This document shows positions 26,088-35,658 of a DNA stretch of 53,521 nucleotides, one piece after another. The translations under genes and the position numbers were made by a program. Numbering within the stretch: position 1 is the first letter of the stretch; every line of letters begins with the position of its first letter. Under the pieces are notes generated by a model that was given only the letters and a program-made list of their open reading frames with translations, ran no database searches and was not told the origin of the DNA. Source of the stretch: Methanobacteriota archaeon (lineage in GTDB: Archaea > Thermoplasmatota > Poseidoniia > Poseidoniales > Poseidoniaceae); NCBI GenBank assembly GCA_004195635.1, contig PSPT01000011.1, forward strand, positions 18,239-71,759. The letters are read 5' to 3'.

Positions 26088-28766
26088 GTGGCCGGAGTGG
26101 AAGCAAGGGATATCATCGCCGGCGGGCGATTGGTGCTTGTTACTTTAGTAGCACTAATATTAATTGCAATTCCATCTGCATCTGTGGCTGCTGAAGACAG
26201 TAATTTTTCACTTTCTTTGCAAATAGATGAACCTACAATTGAAGATTGGTATATTGCTGGTGACGCCTTAACCATCAACCTTGCAATAATTAATTTGGGT
26301 AATGCTGACTCACTAATAAGCAACCCAACTTGCCCAGTTGCACTATTGGCACATGATGCATTGGGCAACTTACTTTATGATAGTCTGCAAGATTCTACTT
26401 GCCGTCAACAAAGCAGAGGTACAGATTTTGCTGCTGGCGAACAAATTGAATGGGCAAATATTGAATGGGATTTCAAAAATTTCTCAAATGAATGGATTAA
26501 TTCGGGAGATATCACAATTACCGTTAGTGTACCAGAAACTGGACTGAGTTCTTCGTTTGAGATTCAATGGCAATCACCACTCTTTTTGGGAGATGGGGTC
26601 GAAATACAATTAACTCCTGCACAAACTCAATCTGGAACATATAACTCGGCAAATCCTCTTTTTGTTTCAATTCAACTAATTAATTTGGGAGAGGAAACAA
26701 TTGCTGAGAAGGATTGTCGAATTCAAATTAAGGCAACGCAAAATGAGAGTATTATTCATAACAAACTCACTAATTTGCGATGTGCAAATAATCAAGAAGT
26801 AATTTCACAATTTGAAATAATTAATCTCGGCTGGTTGGAATGGAACTTTGATGGGGCAGAAAGCGGAAATATATTGATAGAAATAGGTTTTGCTGGCCAG
26901 CAACTATTTTCAAATTTTTCACTAAACTATTCAGATATAGGCAGCCCTCTATACCCTCAATTACTAGGTGATAATTCACCTCTTGCAACAGAATTATTCC
27001 TTTCACACCCAGCAGACCCTAATGGAATTGTTATCACCGGGACTGGCGATTCTCTTGGCTTCTCGAGCACCTACACCAATACTCACATAGAGGACCTTTT
27101 CTTTTCGTTCCAAAGCACATGCCGAATGGAAATATTTGTCCTCAACAAGAGGGGAAATATTGTATATGACTCAAGAGATAATCGTGAGTGCCGAGCACTA
27201 AATGTTGACCATTTACTTGAAGAAAATGAAATGCTTACATTCACCCATGCTGATTGGGGAATGACGGATAGACAGGGGTGTAACATACTTACTGGTGATT
27301 ATTTAGTTGTGGTTGAATCTGATGAATTAAGGGTTCATGCTTCAGCGCGTTTCCATCATGTTGATGATGGATCAGGTCAGATTTGTAATGCAGGGGAAGG
27401 AGATACGCCGATTAATATTTCCACTGAAGTACAAGAGAGTAATAATGGCTATTCAGTAGGTGTTTCCTTGTTGAGTGAAGTTGATGGGATAGGGTTGTAT
27501 TTCAATGGACCATGTAAAGTAATTGTATCATTAAGTAGTATTGATGGAGAGCAGCACTTTGGTGAGTATTTTGAATTATGCGGTGCTGACCAATCTCAAT
27601 TACAATATGTCATTAGTTCTGAAAATTTATTTGAAATAGGGCAAATTAATATTTCAATGACCGAGGGTGAAAATACTGTTCTTGAACCAGGGGAGTATGA
27701 AATCACACTAACATTAAATTCTTGGCCATATGCAGAAGAAAAAATAATTGTTGATTGGAATAATAATTCTATTGAAGAAAATGATTCTCAAACACCTAGT
27801 GATGAAATTGATAGTGAAGGTATCCCTTCAAATAGCCAAATAGTGAGTGGTTCGTGGTCATATATCACTACCGAAAGTGGCGGTTGTTGGATTCTAAATA
27901 CAAATTCTCAGCAATTACTCTTGACCGATACATCAGCATTATCAAATTGGCAACCCGAACCCCATTTATCTGGAACTTATGGAGTCTTGTCAAATGTGAA
28001 TGTATGGAGTGAATGTTCAACTTGGAAAAATTCAATTTCTATTATTACTATTTATGATGAAACAATAAAACCCGTAGAGAATAATCAGGAAATAGATAAT
28101 AATGCAGAGGTTAGTGACGCACCATCAGTAATTGAAGAATACGCGCCTGCAGCAATATCTGTTATTGCCTCTGTCTCGGTTCTTAGCCTACTAATAGTCA
28201 CTATTGTAAGTAATGAGGCGTGGAGGATTCCTGCAAGCCAATTTGGGTTGAGCATCATTGGCTTAATTGGACGCACGCATGAAACAACAGACGGGCGTTA
28301 CCAGCGTGGACGATTGATGGGTTACCTTACTGCAAACCCAGGGTGTCACTTTAGAGCGTTAATGGGGGCATTGAGCATGAGTAATGGGCAAATCACCCAT
28401 CATCTGAAAGTACTAGAAGAGGAAGAAAATCTTTGGAGAAGGAAAGATGGCAGACTTGTTAGGTATTATCCTGCAACAATTTCTTTTGACACACCAGAAG
28501 ATGAATTACCCATTCCTGCACTTACTCCTGATCCAAATTCACTGCAAGGGAAAATTCTAAGACTTCTTGACCATGATGGAGAAATGGGGATGTATCCCAC
28601 TCAATCAGATCTAGCCGATAGGTTAGAAAAGAGTCAGCAATTGATTAGCCATCACTTGAGAACCTTGCAGAAATATGGGCTTGTGGAAAAAACACGAGGA
28701 GGGCTAAAACATCGTTACCACTTGACAAAAGAAGCGGTCTTCTTACTCAATAATGTCCGCCCTTAA
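26088..28766 (+). CDS. Membrane-anchored regulator: extracellular beta repeats, two winged helices
   Basis: 892 residues. An N-terminal signal/anchor helix (about 14-34) is followed by about 650 extracellular residues. At least three units are similar to BsuPI-type beta domains (near 80-135, 205-260 and 345-410), each with a conserved Cys pair and phrases such as GNLLYDS, GNIVYDS and W-D-F or W-G. Many Asn-X-Ser/Thr sequons are present. A membrane helix (about 684-711) leads to two cytoplasmic winged helices. ANPGCHFRALMGALSMSN with ITHHLKVLEEEENLWRRKDG is an ArsR-like domain (738-800). YPTQSDLADRLEKSQQLISH with KYGLVEKTRGG is the second (821-890). This is a one-component, membrane-tethered transcription factor by architecture. 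Start GTG 26088; later in-frame starts are possible. Confidence 0.82.
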   Translation: MAGVEARDIIAGGRLVLVTLVALILIAIPSASVAAEDSNFSLSLQIDEPTIEDWYIAGDALTINLAIINLGNADSLISNPTCPVALLAHDALGNLLYDSLQDSTCRQQSRGTDFAAGEQIEWANIEWDFKNFSNEWINSGDITITVSVPETGLSSSFEIQWQSPLFLGDGVEIQLTPAQTQSGTYNSANPLFVSIQLINLGEETIAEKDCRIQIKATQNESIIHNKLTNLRCANNQEVISQFEIINLGWLEWNFDGAESGNILIEIGFAGQQLFSNFSLNYSDIGSPLYPQLLGDNSPLATELFLSHPADPNGIVITGTGDSLGFSSTYTNTHIEDLFFSFQSTCRMEIFVLNKRGNIVYDSRDNRECRALNVDHLLEENEMLTFTHADWGMTDRQGCNILTGDYLVVVESDELRVHASARFHHVDDGSGQICNAGEGDTPINISTEVQESNNGYSVGVSLLSEVDGIGLYFNGPCKVIVSLSSIDGEQHFGEYFELCGADQSQLQYVISSENLFEIGQINISMTEGENTVLEPGEYEITLTLNSWPYAEEKIIVDWNNNSIEENDSQTPSDEIDSEGIPSNSQIVSGSWSYITTESGGCWILNTNSQQLLLTDTSALSNWQPEPHLSGTYGVLSNVNVWSECSTWKNSISIITIYDETIKPVENNQEIDNNAEVSDAPSVIEEYAPAAISVIASVSVLSLLIVTIVSNEAWRIPASQFGLSIIGLIGRTHETTDGRYQRGRLMGYLTANPGCHFRALMGALSMSNGQITHHLKVLEEEENLWRRKDGRLVRYYPATISFDTPEDELPIPALTPDPNSLQGKILRLLDHDGEMGMYPTQSDLADRLEKSQQLISHHLRTLQKYGLVEKTRGGLKHRYHLTKEAVFLLNNVRP

Positions 28767-28842
28767 TCTTTATTTGTAGTCTACTTGACCGTATGCTTGA
28801 AACCACAGCCTATTGTCGCAATGAATGCCTTGAGGTGAGTTG

Positions 28843-31671
28843 ATGGAATGGAACCCAAAAAAACGTGAACCCTTTTGGCAAAATGCTTGGAATGATGCCA
28901 AGGCTTTTGAAAGTGAAGTTGACCAAACAAAAGAGAAATTTTTCACCCTCGAAATGTACCCTTATCCAAGTGGAAACATGCACATGGGCCATGTAAGAAA
29001 TTACTCTATTGGAGATGCCATTGCGAGGTCAAAGCGTGCAATGGGATTCAATGTTCTTTATCCAATGGGCTTTGATTCATTTGGCATGCCAGCCGAAAAT
29101 GCTGCTATTGCTGAAGGAGGCCATCCACGTGAAATAACAAATAGAAATATGGATTCAATAACTGCTCAATTTAAAAGGATGGGGTTTTCATATGATTGGC
29201 GACGAAAAGTAATGAGTCATGACCCTAATTACTATCGTTGGAACCAATACTTCTTTCTCAAGTTTCTTGAAAATGACTTAGCATATAGGAAATTTGCTCC
29301 CGTAAACTGGTGTGGAGAATGTGCCACGGTACTTGCAAATGAACAAGTGAAAAATGGTAGGTGCTGGCGATGTGCAAATGAAGTTTCTCAAAAAGATATG
29401 AGTCAATGGTTTCTCAAAATTACCAATTATTCACAGCAATTATTAGATAGCCTCGAGGAAATTGATTTCCCCGAACATGTGAAATCATTGCAAAGAGATT
29501 GGTTGGGACGTTCTGAAGGAGCAGATATTTCATTCCAAATAGCCGGCGGTGAAGGGTGGGAGCTTGAGGCATTTACAACCCGTCCCGATACAATATTCGG
29601 AGTCACTTTCGTTACCCTTGCGCCCGAACACCCTCTCGCAAAAAGGTTAGTTGAAGCCACCGAATATGAACAGGGGTGGCGAGATTTATGCAATGAAGTT
29701 GCTACATTAAGTGAATTTGACCGTGGTATGCTAAAGGAAAAGAAAGGCGTGTCAACGGGCAGATTTGCCATTCACCCACTTACTGGTGAAAATATTCCAA
29801 TTTGGGTAGGTAATTTCGTACTATCTACTTATGGAACTGGTGCCGTAATGGCAGTGCCCGCTCATGATAAACGTGATTTTGAATTTGCAAAAAAATATTC
29901 AATTCCAATTATTCAAGCGCTTGTTGAAAAAGAAAATGATGATGTTGATGAGGAAATGAAAAAACCAATTGAAAGTTACGGATATATGGCAAATGTCCCT
30001 TCCGACTACTCTGAATTGAATGGTTTATTCGCGGAAGAGGCGAAAAAAGGCGTTATTTCTATTTTGCGACAACTCGGTAAAGGAAAAGGTACAATTCAAT
30101 GGAAAATACGCGATTGGCTTATTTCTCGTCAAAGATATTGGGGCACCCCCATCCCAATTATCCATTGTAAGAAATGTGGAGCCGTGCCAGTTCCATATGA
30201 TCAATTACCTGTTGAATTACCCGACGACGTTCAATTTACAGGACTGGGAAACCCCCTTGAAACTTCAGATTCATTTTGTAATGTAAAATGCCCAGCATGT
30301 GGAATCGATGCAAGGCGAGAAACAGATACAATGGATACTTTTGTTGACTCGTCATGGTATTTCTTGCGCTATACGGATGCGATGAATCAGGATCTTTGCT
30401 TTTCAAAAGAGAAAACAGATTATTGGATGAACGTTGATTTTTATTGCGGGGGGATTGAGCATGCACAAATGCATTTAATTTATTCCCGCTTTTGGACAAA
30501 GGCACTGCGTGATCTCGGATTCCATTCGTATGATGAACCGTTTCAAGAATTATTATGCCAAGGCATGGTTAACAAACCCGCACCTTATTGCCATAAATGC
30601 AAAATCACCCTTAATGTAGATAATGAAAATAAAGAGTGCCCTCAATGCGGTGACCTTCTTGGAATGAGAACTGCCAAAATGTCAAAATCTCTTGGAAATA
30701 CAGTTAGCCCTGAAAACTTGATTGAAAAATACGGAGTAGATACTGTAAGGCTGTTTATTCTATTTGCCGCCCAACCGGAAGCCGGCATGGATTGGTCAAA
30801 TGAAGGAGTTGAAGCGGCTTGGCGGCAAATAAATCTCCTCTATAGTATTCCAAATGCAATCATTGAGTGGGGCGGGAATGAAGGGCCAGTAGACAATTGG
30901 CTGATAGCAAGAACTGAGCAGCGCAAAATAGAATGGATGGAGGCAATAAATGGTGCTGACCTGCGAAAAGCGGTTGAAATATCTCATTATGAATTGGTAA
31001 AAGACATTAATTGGTATGTAAGGCGGGGGGGTGAAAACTCAACAATTGGCCTTAATGTGCTGGGCGAATGGTGTCTGATGCTGCAGGCAGTAACTCCGCA
31101 TTTAGCTGAAGAATGGTGGTACTTAATCGGCGGACAGGGGTTGAATGCCCTTCGTATTTTCTCAAAAACAGAAGAAGGCATCACGGATTCAAGCCGAATT
31201 ATTTCGGAGGAAACGTATTTGAGAAGTTTCTTAGAAAATGCGCGTTCTACAATGAAATTGGCAGAAAGACACATAGGTTCCCCTCCTACAAAAGCAGTTA
31301 TTCAGACCGCATTTGAATGGAAAAATACTCTTTCATTAAATGCATTACAATTCATACAGGAAGGGGGCAGTGTGAAAAATTATCAATCAATAATTCAACA
31401 AATGCCCCTCGCACAAGGTGAAAAACGAGGAGGTATCCTTGGGTTTTGGAACAATAAACTACTTCCGCAATTATTTAAATGGTCTGACCATGAAAAAGGG
31501 TTAATATTTGATGCAATAGATGAGGCAGAAATCATCTCATCATCGACTCAATTTATTTGTAAAGAACTTGGGCTGCTTGAAATTGAAGTTTGGCAAGCGG
31601 GAAAAGGGGGGGATGTTGGTGGGCGAGCGGATGCCGCAATGCCTCTTCGCCCAAGTTTATTCTTTGAATAA
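28843..31671 (+). CDS. leuS: Leucyl-tRNA synthetase, bacterial type with extended C-terminus
   Basis: 942 residues, class Ia. The HIGH motif appears as YPYPSGNMHMGHVRNYSIGD, which is the bacterial LeuRS wording, and KMSKSLGNTV is the KMSKS loop. The CP1 editing domain has TTRPDTIFGVTFVTLAPEHPL and GTGAVMAVPAHDKRD; this clears mischarged tRNA. MDTFVDSSWYFLRYTD is the bacterial leucine-specific region. Cys pairs mark zinc modules (CGEC with CWRC; CKKC; CPAC; CHKC with CPQC). The last about 60 residues (FICKELGLLEIEVWQ ... AMPLRPSLFFE) do not fit a bacterial C-terminus but resemble archaeal tails. ATG 28843 is preceded by GAGGTGAG. The archaeal-type enzyme has a different HIGH region, so the gene probably came by transfer. 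Confidence 0.93.
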   Translation: MEWNPKKREPFWQNAWNDAKAFESEVDQTKEKFFTLEMYPYPSGNMHMGHVRNYSIGDAIARSKRAMGFNVLYPMGFDSFGMPAENAAIAEGGHPREITNRNMDSITAQFKRMGFSYDWRRKVMSHDPNYYRWNQYFFLKFLENDLAYRKFAPVNWCGECATVLANEQVKNGRCWRCANEVSQKDMSQWFLKITNYSQQLLDSLEEIDFPEHVKSLQRDWLGRSEGADISFQIAGGEGWELEAFTTRPDTIFGVTFVTLAPEHPLAKRLVEATEYEQGWRDLCNEVATLSEFDRGMLKEKKGVSTGRFAIHPLTGENIPIWVGNFVLSTYGTGAVMAVPAHDKRDFEFAKKYSIPIIQALVEKENDDVDEEMKKPIESYGYMANVPSDYSELNGLFAEEAKKGVISILRQLGKGKGTIQWKIRDWLISRQRYWGTPIPIIHCKKCGAVPVPYDQLPVELPDDVQFTGLGNPLETSDSFCNVKCPACGIDARRETDTMDTFVDSSWYFLRYTDAMNQDLCFSKEKTDYWMNVDFYCGGIEHAQMHLIYSRFWTKALRDLGFHSYDEPFQELLCQGMVNKPAPYCHKCKITLNVDNENKECPQCGDLLGMRTAKMSKSLGNTVSPENLIEKYGVDTVRLFILFAAQPEAGMDWSNEGVEAAWRQINLLYSIPNAIIEWGGNEGPVDNWLIARTEQRKIEWMEAINGADLRKAVEISHYELVKDINWYVRRGGENSTIGLNVLGEWCLMLQAVTPHLAEEWWYLIGGQGLNALRIFSKTEEGITDSSRIISEETYLRSFLENARSTMKLAERHIGSPPTKAVIQTAFEWKNTLSLNALQFIQEGGSVKNYQSIIQQMPLAQGEKRGGILGFWNNKLLPQLFKWSDHEKGLIFDAIDEAEIISSSTQFICKELGLLEIEVWQAGKGGDVGGRADAAMPLRPSLFFE

Positions 31672-31721
31672 TATAGTTCAAAATTACACAATAGTTCAGT
31701 TCATTCAAAGGTAATGAGCGC

Positions 31722-34484
31722 GTGGACCACTCCATGCAGAAATGGACAGCAGGGATTACTATTTGGATTGCACTATTAATTAGCAGTGTTTCTTTACTCG
31801 GATTACCATTATTTTCCGAAAATAATGATGCACAGTTTGAAGGGCAAGAAATTCATGAAACATATTCATCAGCCCGCTCTTCTCTATCGTGGTCTTTAGC
31901 CGCCGGAGGATTTGATTATGACGAAATACTTGACCTCGTAGTATCTGACAATGGGGAAACGTATGTTGTAGGTAAATTTACATCATCAATTAGCTATGGA
32001 GCAGAAGGTGGATTACAAGCAACTGGAATGGCAAATGATGTAGATTTTTTCGTAGGTAAAATATCTGCAGATAATACTTGGGACTGGATTGTTGGCGGAG
32101 GAAGTTCTTCAGGAGAGGATTCAATAACTGCGATTGATATTACCCCCGAAGGTGAAATAATAGTCTCTGGTCTTTTTTGTATGGGAACGGTTGGTAATGC
32201 TTGTCAACTAGAAATAAGTGGTTTATCTGCAACTAGCAAGGGAGCGGATGAAAACGAGGGCAACGCATTTGTTGCAAAACTAGACCAAAATGGTAGTTGG
32301 CAATGGGTGGAAACATTCGGAAGTGATTTTGATGAGACAATAATTGATATCGCTGTCGATTCATTCGGAGATATCTACATTAGTTCCCTACATAGGGGGA
32401 TGATGTCCATTGGTGGAAATAATCTCGTTGCCGGAGAAGAGGAGACTTCAATGGCTTATTTGCGAATGGATGAAAATGGAACATGGGATTTTGCAAAACA
32501 GATAATGAGTTCTGGAGGCATTGAACCATTCGGGGCTATTTGTGAGGCACCAGGTGGAAATATGTTTTTGATTGGCACATATTTGACTGAATTATTATTT
32601 GACCCTGACATGATTGAATCCGTCGGAATGGCGGATATTTTTGTTGCATTAATGCTAAACAACGGTTCCTCGTCTTGGGTGAAATCTGCGGGAGGTTTGG
32701 GAGATGATTTTGCTAAAGATTGTGACACTAATTCAACTGGGGCTCTAACGATTGTTGGCTCAATAGACAGTACCGCCAATTTTGGAAATGAAGCGAATAT
32801 CACCCCTTCAGGATGGATTGATGCTTTTATTGCAACCATAGATTATAATGGCAATTGGGTTGAAGCAGAAGCTGTTGGAGGAGCAGGTTGGGAAGAATTC
32901 AATGGAGTGAAAATGACTGCAAATGATGAGGTATTAGTTGTAGGTCGTATGGGTAATCCATTTAATCTTGGTCAATTTTCCGTCACTTCTGCTGGAGGTA
33001 GTGATACGCTTCTTGCCCAACGTGGAGAAAATGGTTCATGGCAATGGGCTCTTTCCGGAGGGGGTACTAGTGATGATGTTGGAGTTGCAGTCGACCTTAG
33101 AGATAATGCTCCGATTTCAGCAAACAGTTTCGGTGGAATCGCAAGTTTCTCTGGTGCTGAAAATACCAGTCAAGGTGACACGGATTTTGTAATTTGGGGC
33201 TATGCACAAGATGTTGATGGAGATGGAATCACAGATGGTGAGGACAATTGCCTTCAAACATCAAATCCGGACCAAAATGACCTTGACCTAGATGGTGAAG
33301 GCGATGCCTGTGAAGATGATATTGACGGAGATGGATTAGCGAATGAGGATGATGATTGCCCAATTGGTCAAACTGGCTGGGTTTCCAACCTTCAATCAGA
33401 CCATGATGGAGATGGGTGCTTAGATGCTGCAGAAGATTTAGATGATGATAATGATGGAATAAATGATACTAATGATACCTGTGGTAAAGGACCAGTAGGT
33501 TGGATTTCTAACATATCAAACGATCAAGACCAAGACGGTTGCGAGGATATTGATAGTGATTCTGATGGTTTTGTTGACCAACTGGACAACTGCCCTTCAA
33601 CTTCAAATCCACAACAAGATGATTTGGATGGAGACGGTATTGGAAACGCTTGTGAAAATGATACTGACGGTGATGGCATCCCTAATGCAATGGATAATTG
33701 CCAAGCTGGATTATTTGGCTGGACTTCTTCGGTAAGCAATGACCTTGATGGAGATGGATGCAGGGATAATGGGGAAGATGATGATGACGATGGAGACTCC
33801 ATTAATGATTTATCTGATGATTGCCGAGTTGGAAACACAGGTTGGCTTTCAGATAATGCTACAGACCATGATGGTGACGGTTGTAAGGATAGCCTTGAAG
33901 ATAATGACGATGATAATGATGCGTTTGATGATGACATTGATCTTTGCCCACTCGGTGTAATTGGAATTTCTCCCCTCGGCCAAGACTTGGATAATGATGG
34001 ATGCAATGATTTGCTTGAAGATGATGATAAAGATAATGACGGAGTGATGAATTCAAATGATGCTTGCTCAGGGACTGCTATTGGTTCAACGGTTAATACA
34101 GAAGGTTGTTCCCCAAGTCAAAGAGATACAGATGGAGATGGAATAAAAGATGGTGCTGATCAATGCCCTGGGACTTCAGCTTCAATCAGTGTTGATTCCC
34201 TCGGTTGTGAAATTGCTTCAAATGCCAATAATGATGGCACATCCGGTGCTACTGAAGATGATAATGCGGGCCTTGATATTTTGACAATCGGGCTAATTAT
34301 CGGAGTACTGGTCTTAGTTGGAGGAGCGGGCGTTGTCACTTGGATGGGAAAACAAGTACCAAAAGTAAATCCTGCATTGCAAAAAGTAAATCCAGTTGAT
34401 ATTACAACTATTATTCCAGATGAACAACAACAAAATACTGTCGTGGAAGAAGATAATTTATCACAAATTGAGGCAGTTGACTAA
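31722..34484 (+). CDS. Surface protein: beta-propeller plus thrombospondin type-3 repeats
   Basis: 920 residues. Signal peptide/anchor about 10-30. About 45-495 is a propeller of roughly seven units of 60-70 residues, each with W-x-W...GG followed by D-x-x-G-D-I-Y/V-I-x-G/S (for example GSWQWVETFGSDFDETIIDIAVD, shown here only in part as SWQWVETFGSDF). This is similar to SBBP-like repeats. About 498-826 are calcium-binding type-3 repeats (DVDGDGITDGEDNC and many more). A membrane helix (about 850-876) precedes a tail of about 45 residues. The order matches the protein at 21823: signal, propeller, Ca2+ repeats, membrane helix, short cytoplasmic tail, but the propeller type differs. The start is GTG 31722 or ATG 31734. 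It follows leuS by about 50 bases. Confidence 0.83.
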   Translation: MDHSMQKWTAGITIWIALLISSVSLLGLPLFSENNDAQFEGQEIHETYSSARSSLSWSLAAGGFDYDEILDLVVSDNGETYVVGKFTSSISYGAEGGLQATGMANDVDFFVGKISADNTWDWIVGGGSSSGEDSITAIDITPEGEIIVSGLFCMGTVGNACQLEISGLSATSKGADENEGNAFVAKLDQNGSWQWVETFGSDFDETIIDIAVDSFGDIYISSLHRGMMSIGGNNLVAGEEETSMAYLRMDENGTWDFAKQIMSSGGIEPFGAICEAPGGNMFLIGTYLTELLFDPDMIESVGMADIFVALMLNNGSSSWVKSAGGLGDDFAKDCDTNSTGALTIVGSIDSTANFGNEANITPSGWIDAFIATIDYNGNWVEAEAVGGAGWEEFNGVKMTANDEVLVVGRMGNPFNLGQFSVTSAGGSDTLLAQRGENGSWQWALSGGGTSDDVGVAVDLRDNAPISANSFGGIASFSGAENTSQGDTDFVIWGYAQDVDGDGITDGEDNCLQTSNPDQNDLDLDGEGDACEDDIDGDGLANEDDDCPIGQTGWVSNLQSDHDGDGCLDAAEDLDDDNDGINDTNDTCGKGPVGWISNISNDQDQDGCEDIDSDSDGFVDQLDNCPSTSNPQQDDLDGDGIGNACENDTDGDGIPNAMDNCQAGLFGWTSSVSNDLDGDGCRDNGEDDDDDGDSINDLSDDCRVGNTGWLSDNATDHDGDGCKDSLEDNDDDNDAFDDDIDLCPLGVIGISPLGQDLDNDGCNDLLEDDDKDNDGVMNSNDACSGTAIGSTVNTEGCSPSQRDTDGDGIKDGADQCPGTSASISVDSLGCEIASNANNDGTSGATEDDNAGLDILTIGLIIGVLVLVGGAGVVTWMGKQVPKVNPALQKVNPVDITTIIPDEQQQNTVVEEDNLSQIEAVD

Positions 34485-34587
34485 TTACTGAATTACTTTT
34501 AATTTGTAAAAATTGATAACTAATTCTTTTGTTGAGTTTATATTTTCACAAGTAAGCATAAATGGACATAAAATGAGAGGTTTTAGT

Positions 34588-35658
34588 ATGTCAGAAAACA
34601 ATTCCAATAATAGCCCAAAGCGCCAGGGTGGCGGTAGAAATAATAGAAGGCGTAATAATTCTAAGACTCGTAAACACGGAGGGCCGCCGAGAAAAGATAT
34701 GTTGGATAGATATGAGGAATTCAATAATATGGCCTATCAAAAAGCAATAGATAGATTCTCACAGGATCCACTGCCGATGGCATTCCCTGCTGATGTTGAC
34801 GAAAAGTATGTTGAGCTTAGTTGGGTTTCAAACCCAATCCCACTTACTTCGGAACAAGAGGTTGCAAAATTTGTAGTTCGGAGGGGTGAATTCGGATTCT
34901 TGCCTGACGAGAGAGTTGGTGAAATTGCGGAATTGGTTGATGGTGCGGAAATGACTCTTGACCAAGCCCTTTCTCTGCGCTCGGCGCTATTGCAAGAAAA
35001 AACCGTTTATGGTCACCATCGATTAAAGGATAAAGCACGGGAATTAAAGCGATTATATGATGAAGGAGTCGGAATAATTGACTTAACTCAAAGATATGAC
35101 TTCCCCCCAATGAATATTTTTAGAGCTATTTTGGCAGCAAGAGGTTGGTCAAAGAGCAGAATAAAGGAATCACTAAAAAATGCTGAAAAGAAGTTGAATG
35201 AAAGAGATTTGGCTCAATTCAAACGTGCGGAGGAGGAAGATCGGGTAGCAAATGTTGATCAAACTGAAACTCATTTGCGTGCAGAATTATTTGAGGATAT
35301 TTTATGCGATTGGTTTGAGGAAAATGGAGTGCGCTTTCGGCGCCAGGGTGAGATGGTAAAAGAACAAAACCTTGCGCATGGCCGGCCATTAAAAACACCA
35401 GATCTTCTAATTCTTGATGATGTAAGAATTAATGGCCAACCTGTTGCTTGGATTGATGCAAAGCACTACTATGGAGGAGATGTGGGGTTTCAAAGAAAGA
35501 AAACTACCAAACAAATGCTTCGCTATGTAGAGGAATGGGGCCAAGGTGCAATCGTTTTTAGACACGGTTATTGTGAAAATCTGCACATCCCTGGTACAAT
35601 ATTACTCGATTCTTCCCCATTAGACCTTAGTAGATTGTCTCCTACTGAAGATGAGTGA
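34588..35658 (+). CDS. CDIN1/C15orf41-like TPD nuclease
   Basis: About 356 residues. The N-terminus is very basic and Asn/Gly/Arg-rich (RRRNNSKTRKHGG), likely disordered and nucleic-acid binding. Residues about 110-205 look like two helix-turn-helix units, the second with RLYDEGVGIIDLTQRYDF and MNIFRAILAARGWS. The C-terminal part is a PD-(D/E)XK-type nuclease: HLRAELFEDILCDWF (Glu), KTPDLLILDDV carrying the eponymous TPD motif, and VAWIDAKHYYGG supplying D-x-K. This matches the family of human CDIN1, mutated in congenital dyserythropoietic anaemia type I, which has archaeal homologues. ATG 34588 follows GAGAGG and is preferred to upstream starts. The 3' end overlaps convergent pantoate kinase by 17 bases. 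The substrate is not known. Confidence 0.82.
   Translation: MSENNSNNSPKRQGGGRNNRRRNNSKTRKHGGPPRKDMLDRYEEFNNMAYQKAIDRFSQDPLPMAFPADVDEKYVELSWVSNPIPLTSEQEVAKFVVRRGEFGFLPDERVGEIAELVDGAEMTLDQALSLRSALLQEKTVYGHHRLKDKARELKRLYDEGVGIIDLTQRYDFPPMNIFRAILAARGWSKSRIKESLKNAEKKLNERDLAQFKRAEEEDRVANVDQTETHLRAELFEDILCDWFEENGVRFRRQGEMVKEQNLAHGRPLKTPDLLILDDVRINGQPVAWIDAKHYYGGDVGFQRKKTTKQMLRYVEEWGQGAIVFRHGYCENLHIPGTILLDSSPLDLSRLSPTEDE

Noticed and set aside
26056-26106. Longer N-terminus of the MBL hydrolase from ATG 26106
   Set aside because: It would overlap the divergent regulator and adds a non-conserved basic stretch before the fold begins.
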